DNA of 64,000 bases from the NCBI RefSeq assembly GCF_003944755.1, contig NZ_RWGU01000049.1, positions 248,001-312,000 of the forward strand, given 5' to 3'. A program made the position numbers and the translations under genes. The stretch is from Rhodovulum robiginosum (GTDB lineage Bacteria; Pseudomonadota; Alphaproteobacteria; Rhodobacterales; Rhodobacteraceae). Numbering within the stretch: the stretch's first letter is position 1; every line of letters starts with the position of its first letter. Shown here piece by piece: positions 36,162-44,448 of the stretch. Below the pieces are notes generated by a model, which was given only the letters and a program-made list of their open reading frames with translations, ran no database searches and was not told the DNA's origin.

Positions 36162-37697
36162 ATGACCGATACACCGAGCCCCAATCCGACCATCCGCCTG
36201 GATGCCGCCGACAACGTGGTCGTGGCGCGGGCGGATATTGCGAAGGGCACGCAGATCGCGGCGGAGCGGGTGACCGCGTTGCAGGACATCCCCCTCGGCC
36301 ACAAGATCGCGACCCGTCCGATCGCCAAGGGCGAGGCGGTGAAGAAATACGACACCATCATCGGCTTTGCCGGCGCGGATATCGTGCCGGGAACCTGGCT
36401 TCACAGCCACAACGTGCTGATGGACGCGTTCCAGAAGGATTACCGCTTTGCCGAGGACTACATCGCGCCCAATCTGCTGGCGCCCGATGAGCGGGCCACC
36501 TTCATGGGGTACCGGCGCAGCGACGGGCGCGTGGGCACGCGCAACCATATCGGCATCTTCATCACCGTGAACTGCGCGGCCACCGTGGCCCGCAAGATCA
36601 GCGCCTATTTCGACGACGAACGCCTGGCCGATTACCCGAATGTCGACGGCGTGGTGGCCTTCATCCACCAGCAGGGCTGCGGCATGGAGATGACGGGCGA
36701 ACCGATGGACCTGCTGCGGCGCACGCTTGCCGGTTATATCCGCCATCCCAATATCGCGGGCGCGCTGGTCTGTTCGCTCGGCTGCGAGCGCAACAATCTC
36801 GGCGTCTTTTTCGAAGAGCAGGGCCTTGAGACGGGCAAGATGCTGCGCACGGTGACGATGCAGGACATCGGCGGCACGCGCGCCGCGGTGGAAAAGGGCA
36901 AGGCCGTCATCCGCGAGATGCTGGAAGAGGCCAACCGCATCGCGCGCACGGCATGCAGCGCCGAGCATCTGACGATCGGCCTGCAATGCGGCGGGTCGGA
37001 CGGGTTTTCGGGGCTGTCGGCCAACCCAGCCCTTGGCAAGGCCGTCGATATCCTCGTGCGCCATGGCGGAACGGCGATCCTGTCTGAAACGCCGGAACTT
37101 TACGGGGTGGAACACACCCTGACCGCGCGCGCCAAATCAAAAGCGGTCGGGCAGGCGTTTCTCGACCGCATCGGCTGGTGGCTGGACTACAGCGAGGGGC
37201 GCGATACCCAGATCAACGGCCGCGTCAGCCCGGGCAACAACGCCGGCGGGCTGGCCAACATCATCGAAAAGGCGCTGGGCGGCTCCAAGAAGGGCGGATC
37301 GACCGGCATCAACGCGGTCTATCGATATGCCTGCCCGGTCACGGAAAAGGGCCTCGTGATCATGGACACGCCCGGCTACGACCCGGTTTCGGCCACCGGC
37401 CAGATCGCGGGCGGGGCGAATTTGATCTGCTTCACGACAGGGCGGGGGTCCTGTTTCGGCTCTTACCCCGCGCCGACGGTCAAGCTGGCGACCAATACGC
37501 CGATGTTTCAGCGGATGCAGGGCGACATGGACATCAATTGCGGCCCCGTGGTCGACGGTGAGATGACGCTCGACGAGATGGGAGAGGCGATCTTCGCCAC
37601 GATCCTCGCCGTCGCAAGCGGCGCGCAATCGAAATCCGAGGCGCTGGGCGTCGGCGAGGAAGAATTCGCCCCCTGGCAGATCGGCGTGCTTGCCTGA
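36162..37697 (+). CDS. UxaA/GarD-family altronate or galactarate dehydratase
   Basis: Iron-dependent sugar-acid dehydratase of 511 residues. An N-terminal SAF domain (about 10-100) is followed by the UxaA catalytic part with GYRRSDGRVGTRN, FIHQQGCGM, SLGCERNN, LQCGGSDGFSG and FTTGRGSCFGSYPAPTVKLATN. The domains that are separate chains in some bacteria are fused here. It is the last gene of the plus-strand sugar-acid run, 80 nt after the preceding dehydratase; a hexaric or altronic acid substrate is likely. Confidence 0.9.
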   Translation: MTDTPSPNPTIRLDAADNVVVARADIAKGTQIAAERVTALQDIPLGHKIATRPIAKGEAVKKYDTIIGFAGADIVPGTWLHSHNVLMDAFQKDYRFAEDYIAPNLLAPDERATFMGYRRSDGRVGTRNHIGIFITVNCAATVARKISAYFDDERLADYPNVDGVVAFIHQQGCGMEMTGEPMDLLRRTLAGYIRHPNIAGALVCSLGCERNNLGVFFEEQGLETGKMLRTVTMQDIGGTRAAVEKGKAVIREMLEEANRIARTACSAEHLTIGLQCGGSDGFSGLSANPALGKAVDILVRHGGTAILSETPELYGVEHTLTARAKSKAVGQAFLDRIGWWLDYSEGRDTQINGRVSPGNNAGGLANIIEKALGGSKKGGSTGINAVYRYACPVTEKGLVIMDTPGYDPVSATGQIAGGANLICFTTGRGSCFGSYPAPTVKLATNTPMFQRMQGDMDINCGPVVDGEMTLDEMGEAIFATILAVASGAQSKSEALGVGEEEFAPWQIGVLA

Positions 37698-37840
37698 CAG
37701 GTCTCATGCCGGAAAAGCGCGGGCCACGTGGCGTCCGGCCCCCGCGTGGGGCAGGTCGCGGACGGTCCGGGGTTCGGTCCGTTGGTCCCGTGAAACAGCG
37801 TGCCGCCGCTGTTGTCGGCATGCGCATGTCCGCGCGAACG

Positions 37841-38377
37841 CTATGGCGCGATGGCGATGCTGCCCAGAACGTCGATGCGCCCGCCCCGTGGCACGATCAC
37901 CAGAACCTCGCCCGACCGGGTCGTTCGCCCGGTCAGCGCGGCGATATTGACCTGGTGGGTGACCAGCATCAGGCGGCCTTCGGTGGCCGCGATCAATTCG
38001 CGGGTCTCGGCTGTTTGTCGGTCTCGGCTGGAAAAATCGCCGAAAAAAGAGTTGAGCGGCGGCGCTTCGACGACCGGGCCGAGGTCGAGGAGTTCGGCGG
38101 TCTCGCGCGTGCGGCACCACTGGCTTGTCAGCACCACGTCGAAAGAAACCCCGCGCGCGCGAAACCCCTCGCCGACGGCGCGGGCCTGGGCGCGGCCCTG
38201 CGCGTCGAGATTGCGCTGTGTCGCGCAATCCTGAAGGTCGAAATCGGCCGGGTCGCCGGTGCCGGGGGCCAGGGCGTGCCGCATGATCGCGATCGACCCC
38301 GGCTGCGCGAGGGCGTCCCAATCGTCGGCCCAGGCAAGCCCGGGAACAAGGCAAAGCAGAAAAAGGAAATGTCGCAT
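37841..38377 (-). CDS. Secreted histidine phosphatase family protein
   Basis: Exported phosphohistidine-type phosphatase of 178 residues. Signal peptide about 1-17 (ending GLAWA); the catalytic RH is in AIMRHALAPG, the second Arg in SQWCRTRETA and the second His in MLVTHQVN. Conserved core like SixA/phosphoglycerate-mutase relatives. Monocistronic, converging with the UxaA gene across a 143-nt gap with no obvious terminator. Substrate unknown. Confidence 0.82.
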   Translation of the reverse strand: MRHFLFLLCLVPGLAWADDWDALAQPGSIAIMRHALAPGTGDPADFDLQDCATQRNLDAQGRAQARAVGEGFRARGVSFDVVLTSQWCRTRETAELLDLGPVVEAPPLNSFFGDFSSRDRQTAETRELIAATEGRLMLVTHQVNIAALTGRTTRSGEVLVIVPRGGRIDVLGSIAIAP

Positions 38378-38472
38378 GCCGAAGAGCTATGCCGCGCGGT
38401 GCGCACGTCCAGTGGCCGCGCGAGGCGGCCGCGCGGACAGGCGCGGCAGGTCTTCAGGGCCATGGGCCGCGA

Positions 38473-38985
38473 TCAGAACCCGGCGTCGAGACCGCGGGTT
38501 TCGGGCTGTGCCCGACACACGACCCGGCCGCCCGAAATGACCCAGAGCCGCGACGGCCTGAGGCGCAGTGCCTCGATCGGGTCGGGTGCGTCCAGGATGA
38601 CGAGGCTCGCCCGCTTGCCCGGTGCCAGTCCGAAATCCCGCCCCATGATCTCGGCCGGCGTGCGCGTGACCATGTCGAGGGCGGCGCGCATCGCGTCGGG
38701 CGCGGTCATCAGCGCCACGTGCAGCCCCATATGGGCCACCTCCAGCATGTCGCCAGAGCCTAGCGGATACCACGGGTCGCGCACGCAATCCTGCCCCAAG
38801 GCCACCGTCACCCCCGCCGCGCGCAGTTCGGACACGCGGGTCAGGCCGCGCCGCTTGGGGTAGCTGTCCATCCGGCCCTGGAGGGTGATGTTGGTCGGCG
38901 GGGTGGGAATGGCCGCGACCCTGGCCTCTGCGATCAGCGGGATCAGCTTGGCGACGTAAAAATTGTCCATCGCGTGCGACGATCC
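38473..38985 (-). pseudogene. Amidohydrolase (cytosine-deaminase-like), 5' half missing
   Basis: Only the C-terminal ~170 residues of a ~400-residue deaminase remain. They include SHAM with a metal-binding histidine, ITLQGRMDSYPKRRGLTRV, VALGQDCVRDPWYPLG with the catalytic Asp, and the closing APGKRASLVILD. Upstream of the SH pair at about 38979 the family resemblance stops. The sequence runs directly into another truncated gene on the opposite strand, so a deletion removed both 5' halves. It should be inactive: the first metal histidines and most of the barrel are gone. Confidence 0.75.
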
Positions 38986-39510
38986 CTTCGCGTGGGGCAT
39001 TCGGACGAGCGCGAGGCCGAGCTCTTTTTCAGGGCGATGGATGCCCATGTGCGGATGACCGGCCGCAAGCCGCGGGGCTACCGCGCGCCGGTCTACAACG
39101 CCACGCCCGCCGTGATCGGCCGCCTGACGGCCGACGAGATGCCCTATCTGCTGACGGCGCCGGGGGGCGAGCTGATCGAGCTGCCGGCGCATTGGGGCAA
39201 CGACGATTGGCCGCCCTTTGCCCATTTCGAGGAAATCGGATACCTGATGCCGGTCCGCGCGCTCGCGGACGGCATTCGCGGGTTTGCCGATGAATTCGAT
39301 GCGACGCGCGCGGTCGGCGGGTTCTGGATGCCGGTGCTGCATCCGTTCCTGACCGACCGGCTGGCCCGCTGGGCGGCAATGGAGCAATGGCTGGAAAACG
39401 TCCTTGCCGAGGGCGATACTTGGCTCGCCCCGATGGAGCAGATCGCCCGCCACGCCCGGGACCACCACGATCTGCAGCGGGTGGATGACATCTCGGAGGT
39501 GAACCCATGA
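38986..39510 (+). pseudogene. Polysaccharide deacetylase (PuuE/allantoinase-like), 5' half missing
   Basis: C-terminal ~170 residues of a deacetylase of about 290. From RKPRGYRAPVYNATP, through LIELPAHWGNDDWPPF, to WLAPMEQIARHAR it is collinear with the family, but the N-terminal TFD metal-binding motif and helices are absent. Similarity begins near 39003, next to the end of the truncated deaminase on the other strand. Its stop overlaps the ureohydrolase start (ATGA), a relic of an intact operon. Confidence 0.75.
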
Positions 39511-40541
39511 TCCCCATCGATCCCGATTACCTGCCCGTCTCGGGGCTGGAGGTGCCGCGTTTCGCCGGCATCGCCTCGGTCATGCGGCTGCCGCTGCGCC
39601 GGCTGGACGCGCCCAAAGCGGCCGAGATCGGGTTTCTCGGCGTGCCGTGGGACAGTGGCACTACGAACCGCCCGGGCGCGCGCCACGGGCCGCGGGCCTT
39701 GCGCGATGCCTCGACCATGATCCGCATGGTCAACCAGGCCACGCGCGTCGCCCCGTTCCACACCGCCCGCTGCGCCGATTTCGGCGACGCCACGGTCAAC
39801 CTGACCGATATTGAACACACGCTGGCCCTCGTCGCCGATCAGTTCGCCCGCCTGGACGCGGCCGGCGTGGCGCCGGTCATGATGGGCGGCGACCATTTGA
39901 TGAGCCTGCCCCTGCTGCGCGCCATGGCCAAGGACGGCCCGCTCGGATTCGTCCATTTCGACGCGCATACGGATCTCTTCGACAGCTATTTCGGGGGCGT
40001 GCGCTACACGCATGGCACGCCCTTTCGCCGCGCGGTGGAAGAGGGGCTGCTCGACCCGTCGCGGATGGTCCAGATCGGCATCCGCGGCACGACCTATGAC
40101 GGCGAGGACCGCGCCTTTGCCGCCGCGAACGGCATTCGCATCGTTTCGATCGAGGAGTTCCGCGCGCGCGGCGCCGATGACGTGATGGCCGAAGCGCGGG
40201 ACATCGTGGGCGGCACGCGCGTGCATCTTTCTTTCGATATTGATGCCATCGACCCGGCCTTGGCGCCGGGCACCGGCACGCCCGAGATCGGGGGCTTCAC
40301 CGCCTACGAGGCACAACACATGCTGCGCACGCTCGACGGCCTCGATATCGTCTCGGCCGATCTGGTCGAGGTCGCGCCGCCCTTCGACCCGTCGGGCACG
40401 ACCGCCTGGATCGGCGCCTCGCTGCTATTCGAGATACTTTGTATCGTCGCAGGTGCGACCGCACGACGGCATGGCCGCAAGACCATCGTCTGCGACGCCA
40501 TTCCAGAGGCCGGCGCCCTCGGGGGCACCGGGCCAAATTAG
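39507..40541 (+). CDS. Ureohydrolase (agmatinase/arginase family)
   Basis: Binuclear Mn2+ hydrolase of 344 residues that splits guanidino compounds into urea and an amine. Metal ligands are in MMGGDHLMS, VHFDAHTDLFD and LSFDIDAIDPALAPGTGTPE, all intact. Substrate may be agmatine, guanidinobutyrate or similar. It was co-translated with the deacetylase that is now a fragment, so the original promoter was probably lost with the deletion and expression depends on whatever reads through the junction. A 9-bp hairpin follows its stop. Confidence 0.86.
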   Translation: MIPIDPDYLPVSGLEVPRFAGIASVMRLPLRRLDAPKAAEIGFLGVPWDSGTTNRPGARHGPRALRDASTMIRMVNQATRVAPFHTARCADFGDATVNLTDIEHTLALVADQFARLDAAGVAPVMMGGDHLMSLPLLRAMAKDGPLGFVHFDAHTDLFDSYFGGVRYTHGTPFRRAVEEGLLDPSRMVQIGIRGTTYDGEDRAFAAANGIRIVSIEEFRARGADDVMAEARDIVGGTRVHLSFDIDAIDPALAPGTGTPEIGGFTAYEAQHMLRTLDGLDIVSADLVEVAPPFDPSGTTAWIGASLLFEILCIVAGATARRHGRKTIVCDAIPEAGALGGTGPN

Positions 40542-40578
40542 GACGCGCCGGTCGGTATCAGGGCCTCGTCGGCGCGTC
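40542..40578 (+). other. Hairpin after the ureohydrolase stop
   Basis: Perfect 9-bp stem GACGCGCCG / CGGCGCGTC with a 19-nt loop, beginning at the base after the TAG stop. No T tract. Probably a message-end structure; the rest of 40579-40742 shows nothing recognisable. Confidence 0.35.
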
Positions 40579-40742
40579 GGGCCGTCGCGCCGCTTTGCAG
40601 GGGTGGGGGGGCGGAGCGGCGAACAAGACAGCAACCGGGCAGGTTTCGAGGTGACCTGCTATGCCAGCCTCGCCGCTTTTCCGGGAATGACGGCAGCCCC
40701 CGACGCCACGTCCAGCGCCGAGGCCAGGATGGGGCGTCGGGG

Positions 40743-41399
40743 CTACTCTGCGGCCGGTTTCAAGGTCGACATCAGGTAGTGGAATTTCTCTCCCTGCACG
40801 GCGACATGCTTGCGGATCGCGGCCGCGGCCGCCTCGCCGTCGCCCGCTTCCAGCGCGTCGACAATCGCCTCGTGCTCGGCCATGGATTGCCGCAGCCGCC
40901 CACGCAGGCGCAGCTGCAAACGGCGAAACGGCTGAAGGCGGTGATGCAGCCGAAGGCATTCCTGTTCCAGAAACGTATTGCCGGACTGCCGATAAACGAT
41001 CGCGTGAAACCTTTCGTTCTCGCGGTAATATCCGTCGGCGTCCTGGGCCTCGACGGCAAGCTGGCATCGCCGGTTCGTGGACCGCAGGTCGTCGAGCGCG
41101 TCCTCGGCGATGCGCCGGGCCGCAAGCCTTGCGCTGACCGCCTCGAGCTCGGCCATCACCTCGAACATCTCGACCAGTTCGGCGAGGCCGGGCTGGCGCA
41201 CGAACACGCCCCGCCGGGGGATCTGCTCGACCAGGCCCGAGATCGTGAGGCGCTGCAGGGCTTCGCGGATCGGGGTCCGCGACACCGAAAACCGCGTGGC
41301 GAGCTGGACCTCGTCCAGCCGCGCGCCGCCCGCGAAGGTGCCGTCGAAAATCAGGCTTTCCAGCTCGTCCGCGATGATGTCAGATCGTTTGCGCGCCAT
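40743..41399 (-). CDS. matR: GntR/FCD regulator of malonate catabolism
   Basis: A 218-residue regulator with a winged helix (about 8-72, VQLATRFSVSRTPIREALQRL) and FCD domain (about 80-205). The ATG at 41399 begins the GntR fold; the open frame upstream is not part of it. It diverges from the TRAP-malonyl-CoA gene set, and the gap contains TTGTATACAA, a typical GntR half-site pair. The arrangement matR-matPQMAB is known for malonate use in rhizobia. I infer that malonate or a malonyl product relieves repression. Confidence 0.85.
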   Translation of the reverse strand: MARKRSDIIADELESLIFDGTFAGGARLDEVQLATRFSVSRTPIREALQRLTISGLVEQIPRRGVFVRQPGLAELVEMFEVMAELEAVSARLAARRIAEDALDDLRSTNRRCQLAVEAQDADGYYRENERFHAIVYRQSGNTFLEQECLRLHHRLQPFRRLQLRLRGRLRQSMAEHEAIVDALEAGDGEAAAAAIRKHVAVQGEKFHYLMSTLKPAAE

Positions 41400-41444
41400 G
41401 CACCGCCTGTAGCATGGGGCATTCTTTGTGCGCAAGAAAACACG

Positions 41445-41458
41445 TCTTGTATACAAAA
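41445..41458. promoter_or_regulatory. MatR-type operator containing TTGTATACAA
   Basis: Perfect 10-bp palindrome at 41447-41456 within TCTTGTATACA, between the divergent matR and TRAP genes (48 bp from matR, 78 bp from the receptor gene). From memory it closely matches the site reported for rhizobial MatR (TCTTGTA/TACACGA). A TTGACT follows at 41462 but no good -10 is visible. Confidence 0.68.
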
Positions 41459-41534
41459 AAGTTGACTTAAAAAACAGCCGATGCGAAACACGCTGAGGCT
41501 CGGCAAAAGACCGAAATGCCAATGGGAGGACTTC

Positions 41535-42521
41535 ATGAACGTGAAAATCACAACAGCCGTCGCGTCGCTGGCGCTTATGGCCGGTGCGCTGAGCGCCGGT
41601 GCAACGGACCTGCGCCTGTCGCATCAATGGTCCGACAAGGACGTACGCCACCAGGTCGCCAAGATCGTGGCCGACGAGGTGGCCGCCGCGGATGTCGATC
41701 TCGACATCCGGATCTTTCCGACCCAGTCGCTGTTCAAGGCGCGCGAGCAATATACCCCGCTGTCGCGCGGTCAGCTCGACATGACCGTGCTGCCGCTGTC
41801 CTACGCGGGCGGGCAACAGCCGGCCTACAACCTGACCCTGATGCCCGGCCTGGTGAAGAACCACGACCATGCGGCGCGCATGAACGAAAGCCCGTTCATG
41901 GAGGCGATCGAGGCCAAGATGGCCGACGATGACGTCATGGTCCTGGTGCACGGCTACCTGGCGGGCGGCTTCGCCGGCAAGGAAGACTGCATCACCGCGC
42001 CCGAGGATGTCGAGGGCAAGCAGATGCGCGCGGCCGGCAAGGCGTTCGAGCAGATGCTGGCCGGTGCGGGTGCGTCCATCGCCTCGATGGCGTCGTCCGA
42101 GATCTACAACGCGATGCAGACCGGCGTGCTGGACGCGGCGAACACCTCGTCCTCGTCCTTCGTCAGCTACCGCATCTACGAGCAGGTGTCGTGCTACACG
42201 CCCGCGGGCGATTACGCGCTGTGGTTCATGTACCAGCCGCTCCTGATGAACAAGTCCACCTTCGACGGTCTCGACGAAGCGCAGCAGAGCGCGCTTCTGG
42301 CCGCGGCCGAAAAGGCCCAGGCCTTCTACCTCGACGAGGCCAAGAAAGAAGACGCGGAATCGCGCCGGGTCTTCGAAGAGGCCGGCGTCGAGATCGCGGC
42401 GATGACCGAGGAAGAGTTCAACGCCTGGCGCGACCTGGCCAAGGAAACTTCCTACAAGGCCTTCGTCGACGAAACGCCCGACGGCCAGCAGCTTCTGGAC
42501 CTCGCGCTCGACGTCGAATGA
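41535..42521 (+). CDS. Malonate TRAP transporter solute-binding protein
   Basis: Periplasmic DctP-family receptor of 328 residues with a signal peptide at 1-22 (ending ALSAGA). Receptor features are SLFKAREQYTPLSRGQLDM, EGKQMRAAGKAFEQM (ligand arginine position) and IYNAMQTGVLDAANTSSSSF. GGGAGGA lies 4 nt before the ATG. It heads a plus operon with the permeases, malonyl-CoA decarboxylase and malonyl-CoA synthetase, so malonate is the expected ligand (MatP role). Confidence 0.88.
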   Translation: MNVKITTAVASLALMAGALSAGATDLRLSHQWSDKDVRHQVAKIVADEVAAADVDLDIRIFPTQSLFKAREQYTPLSRGQLDMTVLPLSYAGGQQPAYNLTLMPGLVKNHDHAARMNESPFMEAIEAKMADDDVMVLVHGYLAGGFAGKEDCITAPEDVEGKQMRAAGKAFEQMLAGAGASIASMASSEIYNAMQTGVLDAANTSSSSFVSYRIYEQVSCYTPAGDYALWFMYQPLLMNKSTFDGLDEAQQSALLAAAEKAQAFYLDEAKKEDAESRRVFEEAGVEIAAMTEEEFNAWRDLAKETSYKAFVDETPDGQQLLDLALDVE

Positions 42522-42529
42522 CGCGCGGC

Positions 42530-42556
42530 CGGGGCGGCGCCACCCGCGCCGCCCCG
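42530..42556 (+). other. Intercistronic hairpin between malonate dctP and dctQ
   Basis: Perfect 11-bp stem CGGGGCGGCGC / GCGCCGCCCCG with a 5-nt loop, 9 nt after the receptor stop. No T tract. Third example in this window of a strong hairpin placed just after a TRAP receptor gene. Confidence 0.62.
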
Positions 42557-42586
42557 CAACGACCAGCCAGCCACAAGGAGGACCCG

Positions 42587-43132
42587 ATGACGGTCCAGAG
42601 CGTTGCCGTCGCGGTTACGGGCAAGAACCCTTTTCTGCGCGCCGTAGCTGCCATATCGACCGTGGCGGGATGGTGTTCCGCGGGGATGATCGTGGCCGCC
42701 GTGCTGATCACCTGCCAGATGATCTTCATCCGGTTCGTGCTGAACGGCTCCACCATCTGGCAGACCGAGGCGGTCGTCTACCTCGTGATCGCGGCGACGC
42801 TGGTCGGGCTGCCCTACGTTCAACGCCTGCGCGGGCACGTGAATGTCGATCTCGTGCCGCTGTCGCTGGGGCGCACGGCGCGCCGCGCGCTCGCGGTTCT
42901 CACGCTTTCCGTCTCGATCCTGATCGTGGGCGTGATGTTCTATTACGGGTTCGAATTCTGGCACTTCGCGTGGGACAGGGGCTGGCGGTCCGATACCGTT
43001 TGGGGGGTGAAGCTCTGGATACCCTACCTTGCGCTCCCGGTCGGATTCGGCCTTCTGCTGCTCCAGCTTGTCGCTGACCTGGTGGCCGTCGTTCTCGGGG
43101 TCGACAGGCCCTTCGGTCTGGAGGAGAAGTAA
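42587..43132 (+). CDS. Malonate TRAP transporter small permease (DctQ family)
   Basis: Four-helix subunit of 181 residues with TCQMIFIRFVLNGSTIWQTE at the end of helix 1 and start of helix 2. AAGGAGGA precedes the ATG. Its TAA overlaps the ATG of the large permease (TAATG). MatQ role in the malonate module. Confidence 0.9.
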   Translation: MTVQSVAVAVTGKNPFLRAVAAISTVAGWCSAGMIVAAVLITCQMIFIRFVLNGSTIWQTEAVVYLVIAATLVGLPYVQRLRGHVNVDLVPLSLGRTARRALAVLTLSVSILIVGVMFYYGFEFWHFAWDRGWRSDTVWGVKLWIPYLALPVGFGLLLLQLVADLVAVVLGVDRPFGLEEK

Positions 43133-44448
43133 TGGATCCGCTTGTCCTTGGCGGCTTCGTCGCCCTCGCCACGATCCTGGTGCTGTTTTCCGGCGTGTCG
43201 GTCGCCATCGGCCTGCTGATCGTCTCGGCCGGTTTTCTGATCGTCTTCGACGGGATGCGCTCGCTGGAGCTGATGCCGGAGATCTTCTTCGGCAAGCTCG
43301 ACAATTTCGCGCTGCTCTCGATCCCGATGTTCATCATCATGGGGGCGGCCATCGCCTCGACGCGCGCGGGGGCCGACCTCTACGAGGCGCTGGAACGCTG
43401 GCTGACCCGAGTGCCCGGCGGCCTCGTCATCTCCAACCTCGGGGCCTGCGCCCTTTTCGCGGCGATGTCGGGGTCGAGCCCGGCCACCTGCGCGGCCATC
43501 GGCAAGATGGGCATCCCCGAGATGCGCAAGCGCGGCTATCCCGACGGGGTGGCCGCAGGCTCGATCGCGGCGGGCGGCACGCTGGGCATCCTGATCCCGC
43601 CCTCGGTCACGATGATCGTCTACGGCATCGCCACCGAGACCTCGATCGGACGGCTGTTTCTGGCCGGCGTGATTCCGGGGTTGCTGCTGGTCATCCTGTT
43701 CATGGCGTGGTCGCTTTATTCGACCTGGCGCTCTGGCAATGCCGCGGTGCTGTCGGCCGTGAAGTATTCCTGGCGCGAGAAGGTGCAGATCCTGCCGCGG
43801 GTGCTGCCCTTTCTGATCATCATCCTGGGCGTGCTCTACGCGATGTATGGCGGCGTCGCCACGCCCTCGGAGACGGCCGCCGTCGGCGCGCTGTTGTGCC
43901 TGCTGATCGCGATCATCATCTACAAGCTCTGGCATCCCAGCGCGATCTGGGTGGTGCTGCGCGACAGCACCAAGGAATCGGTGATGATCCTCTTCATCAT
44001 CGCGGCGGCGGGCGTGTTTTCCTACATGCTGTCCTCGCTCTTCATCACCCAGTCGATTGCCGAATGGATCGGAACGCTCGACGTGAACCGCTGGGTGCTG
44101 ATGGGCGCGATCAATATCTTCCTGCTGATCGCAGGGTTCTTCCTGCCGCCCGTGGCGGTGATCCTGATGGCCGCGCCGATCCTCTTGCCGATCATCACCA
44201 CGGCCGGTTTCGATCCGATCTGGTTCGCCGTGGTGCTGACGATCAACATGGAGATCGGGCTGATCTCGCCGCCCGTGGGCCTGAACCTCTACGTCATCAA
44301 CGGGATCGCGCCGGACATTTCGTTGCGCACGATCCTGACGGGGTCGCTGCCCTTCGTCGCCTGCATGGTGCTGGCCATCGTGCTGCTCTGCCTGTTTCCG
44401 GGGCTGGCGACATGGCTGCCGAACGCGGTGATGGGGGTGGGGCTGTGA
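43132..44448 (+). CDS. Malonate TRAP transporter large permease (DctM family)
   Basis: Twelve-helix subunit of 438 residues. Conserved DctM segments include ALFAAMSGSSPATCAAIGKMGIPEM, SIAAGGTLGILIPPSVTMIVYG and EIGLISPPVGLNLYV. It overlaps its neighbours on both sides (TAATG upstream, GTGA downstream). MatM role; with the receptor and small subunit it brings malonate across the inner membrane. Confidence 0.92.
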   Translation: MDPLVLGGFVALATILVLFSGVSVAIGLLIVSAGFLIVFDGMRSLELMPEIFFGKLDNFALLSIPMFIIMGAAIASTRAGADLYEALERWLTRVPGGLVISNLGACALFAAMSGSSPATCAAIGKMGIPEMRKRGYPDGVAAGSIAAGGTLGILIPPSVTMIVYGIATETSIGRLFLAGVIPGLLLVILFMAWSLYSTWRSGNAAVLSAVKYSWREKVQILPRVLPFLIIILGVLYAMYGGVATPSETAAVGALLCLLIAIIIYKLWHPSAIWVVLRDSTKESVMILFIIAAAGVFSYMLSSLFITQSIAEWIGTLDVNRWVLMGAINIFLLIAGFFLPPVAVILMAAPILLPIITTAGFDPIWFAVVLTINMEIGLISPPVGLNLYVINGIAPDISLRTILTGSLPFVACMVLAIVLLCLFPGLATWLPNAVMGVGL

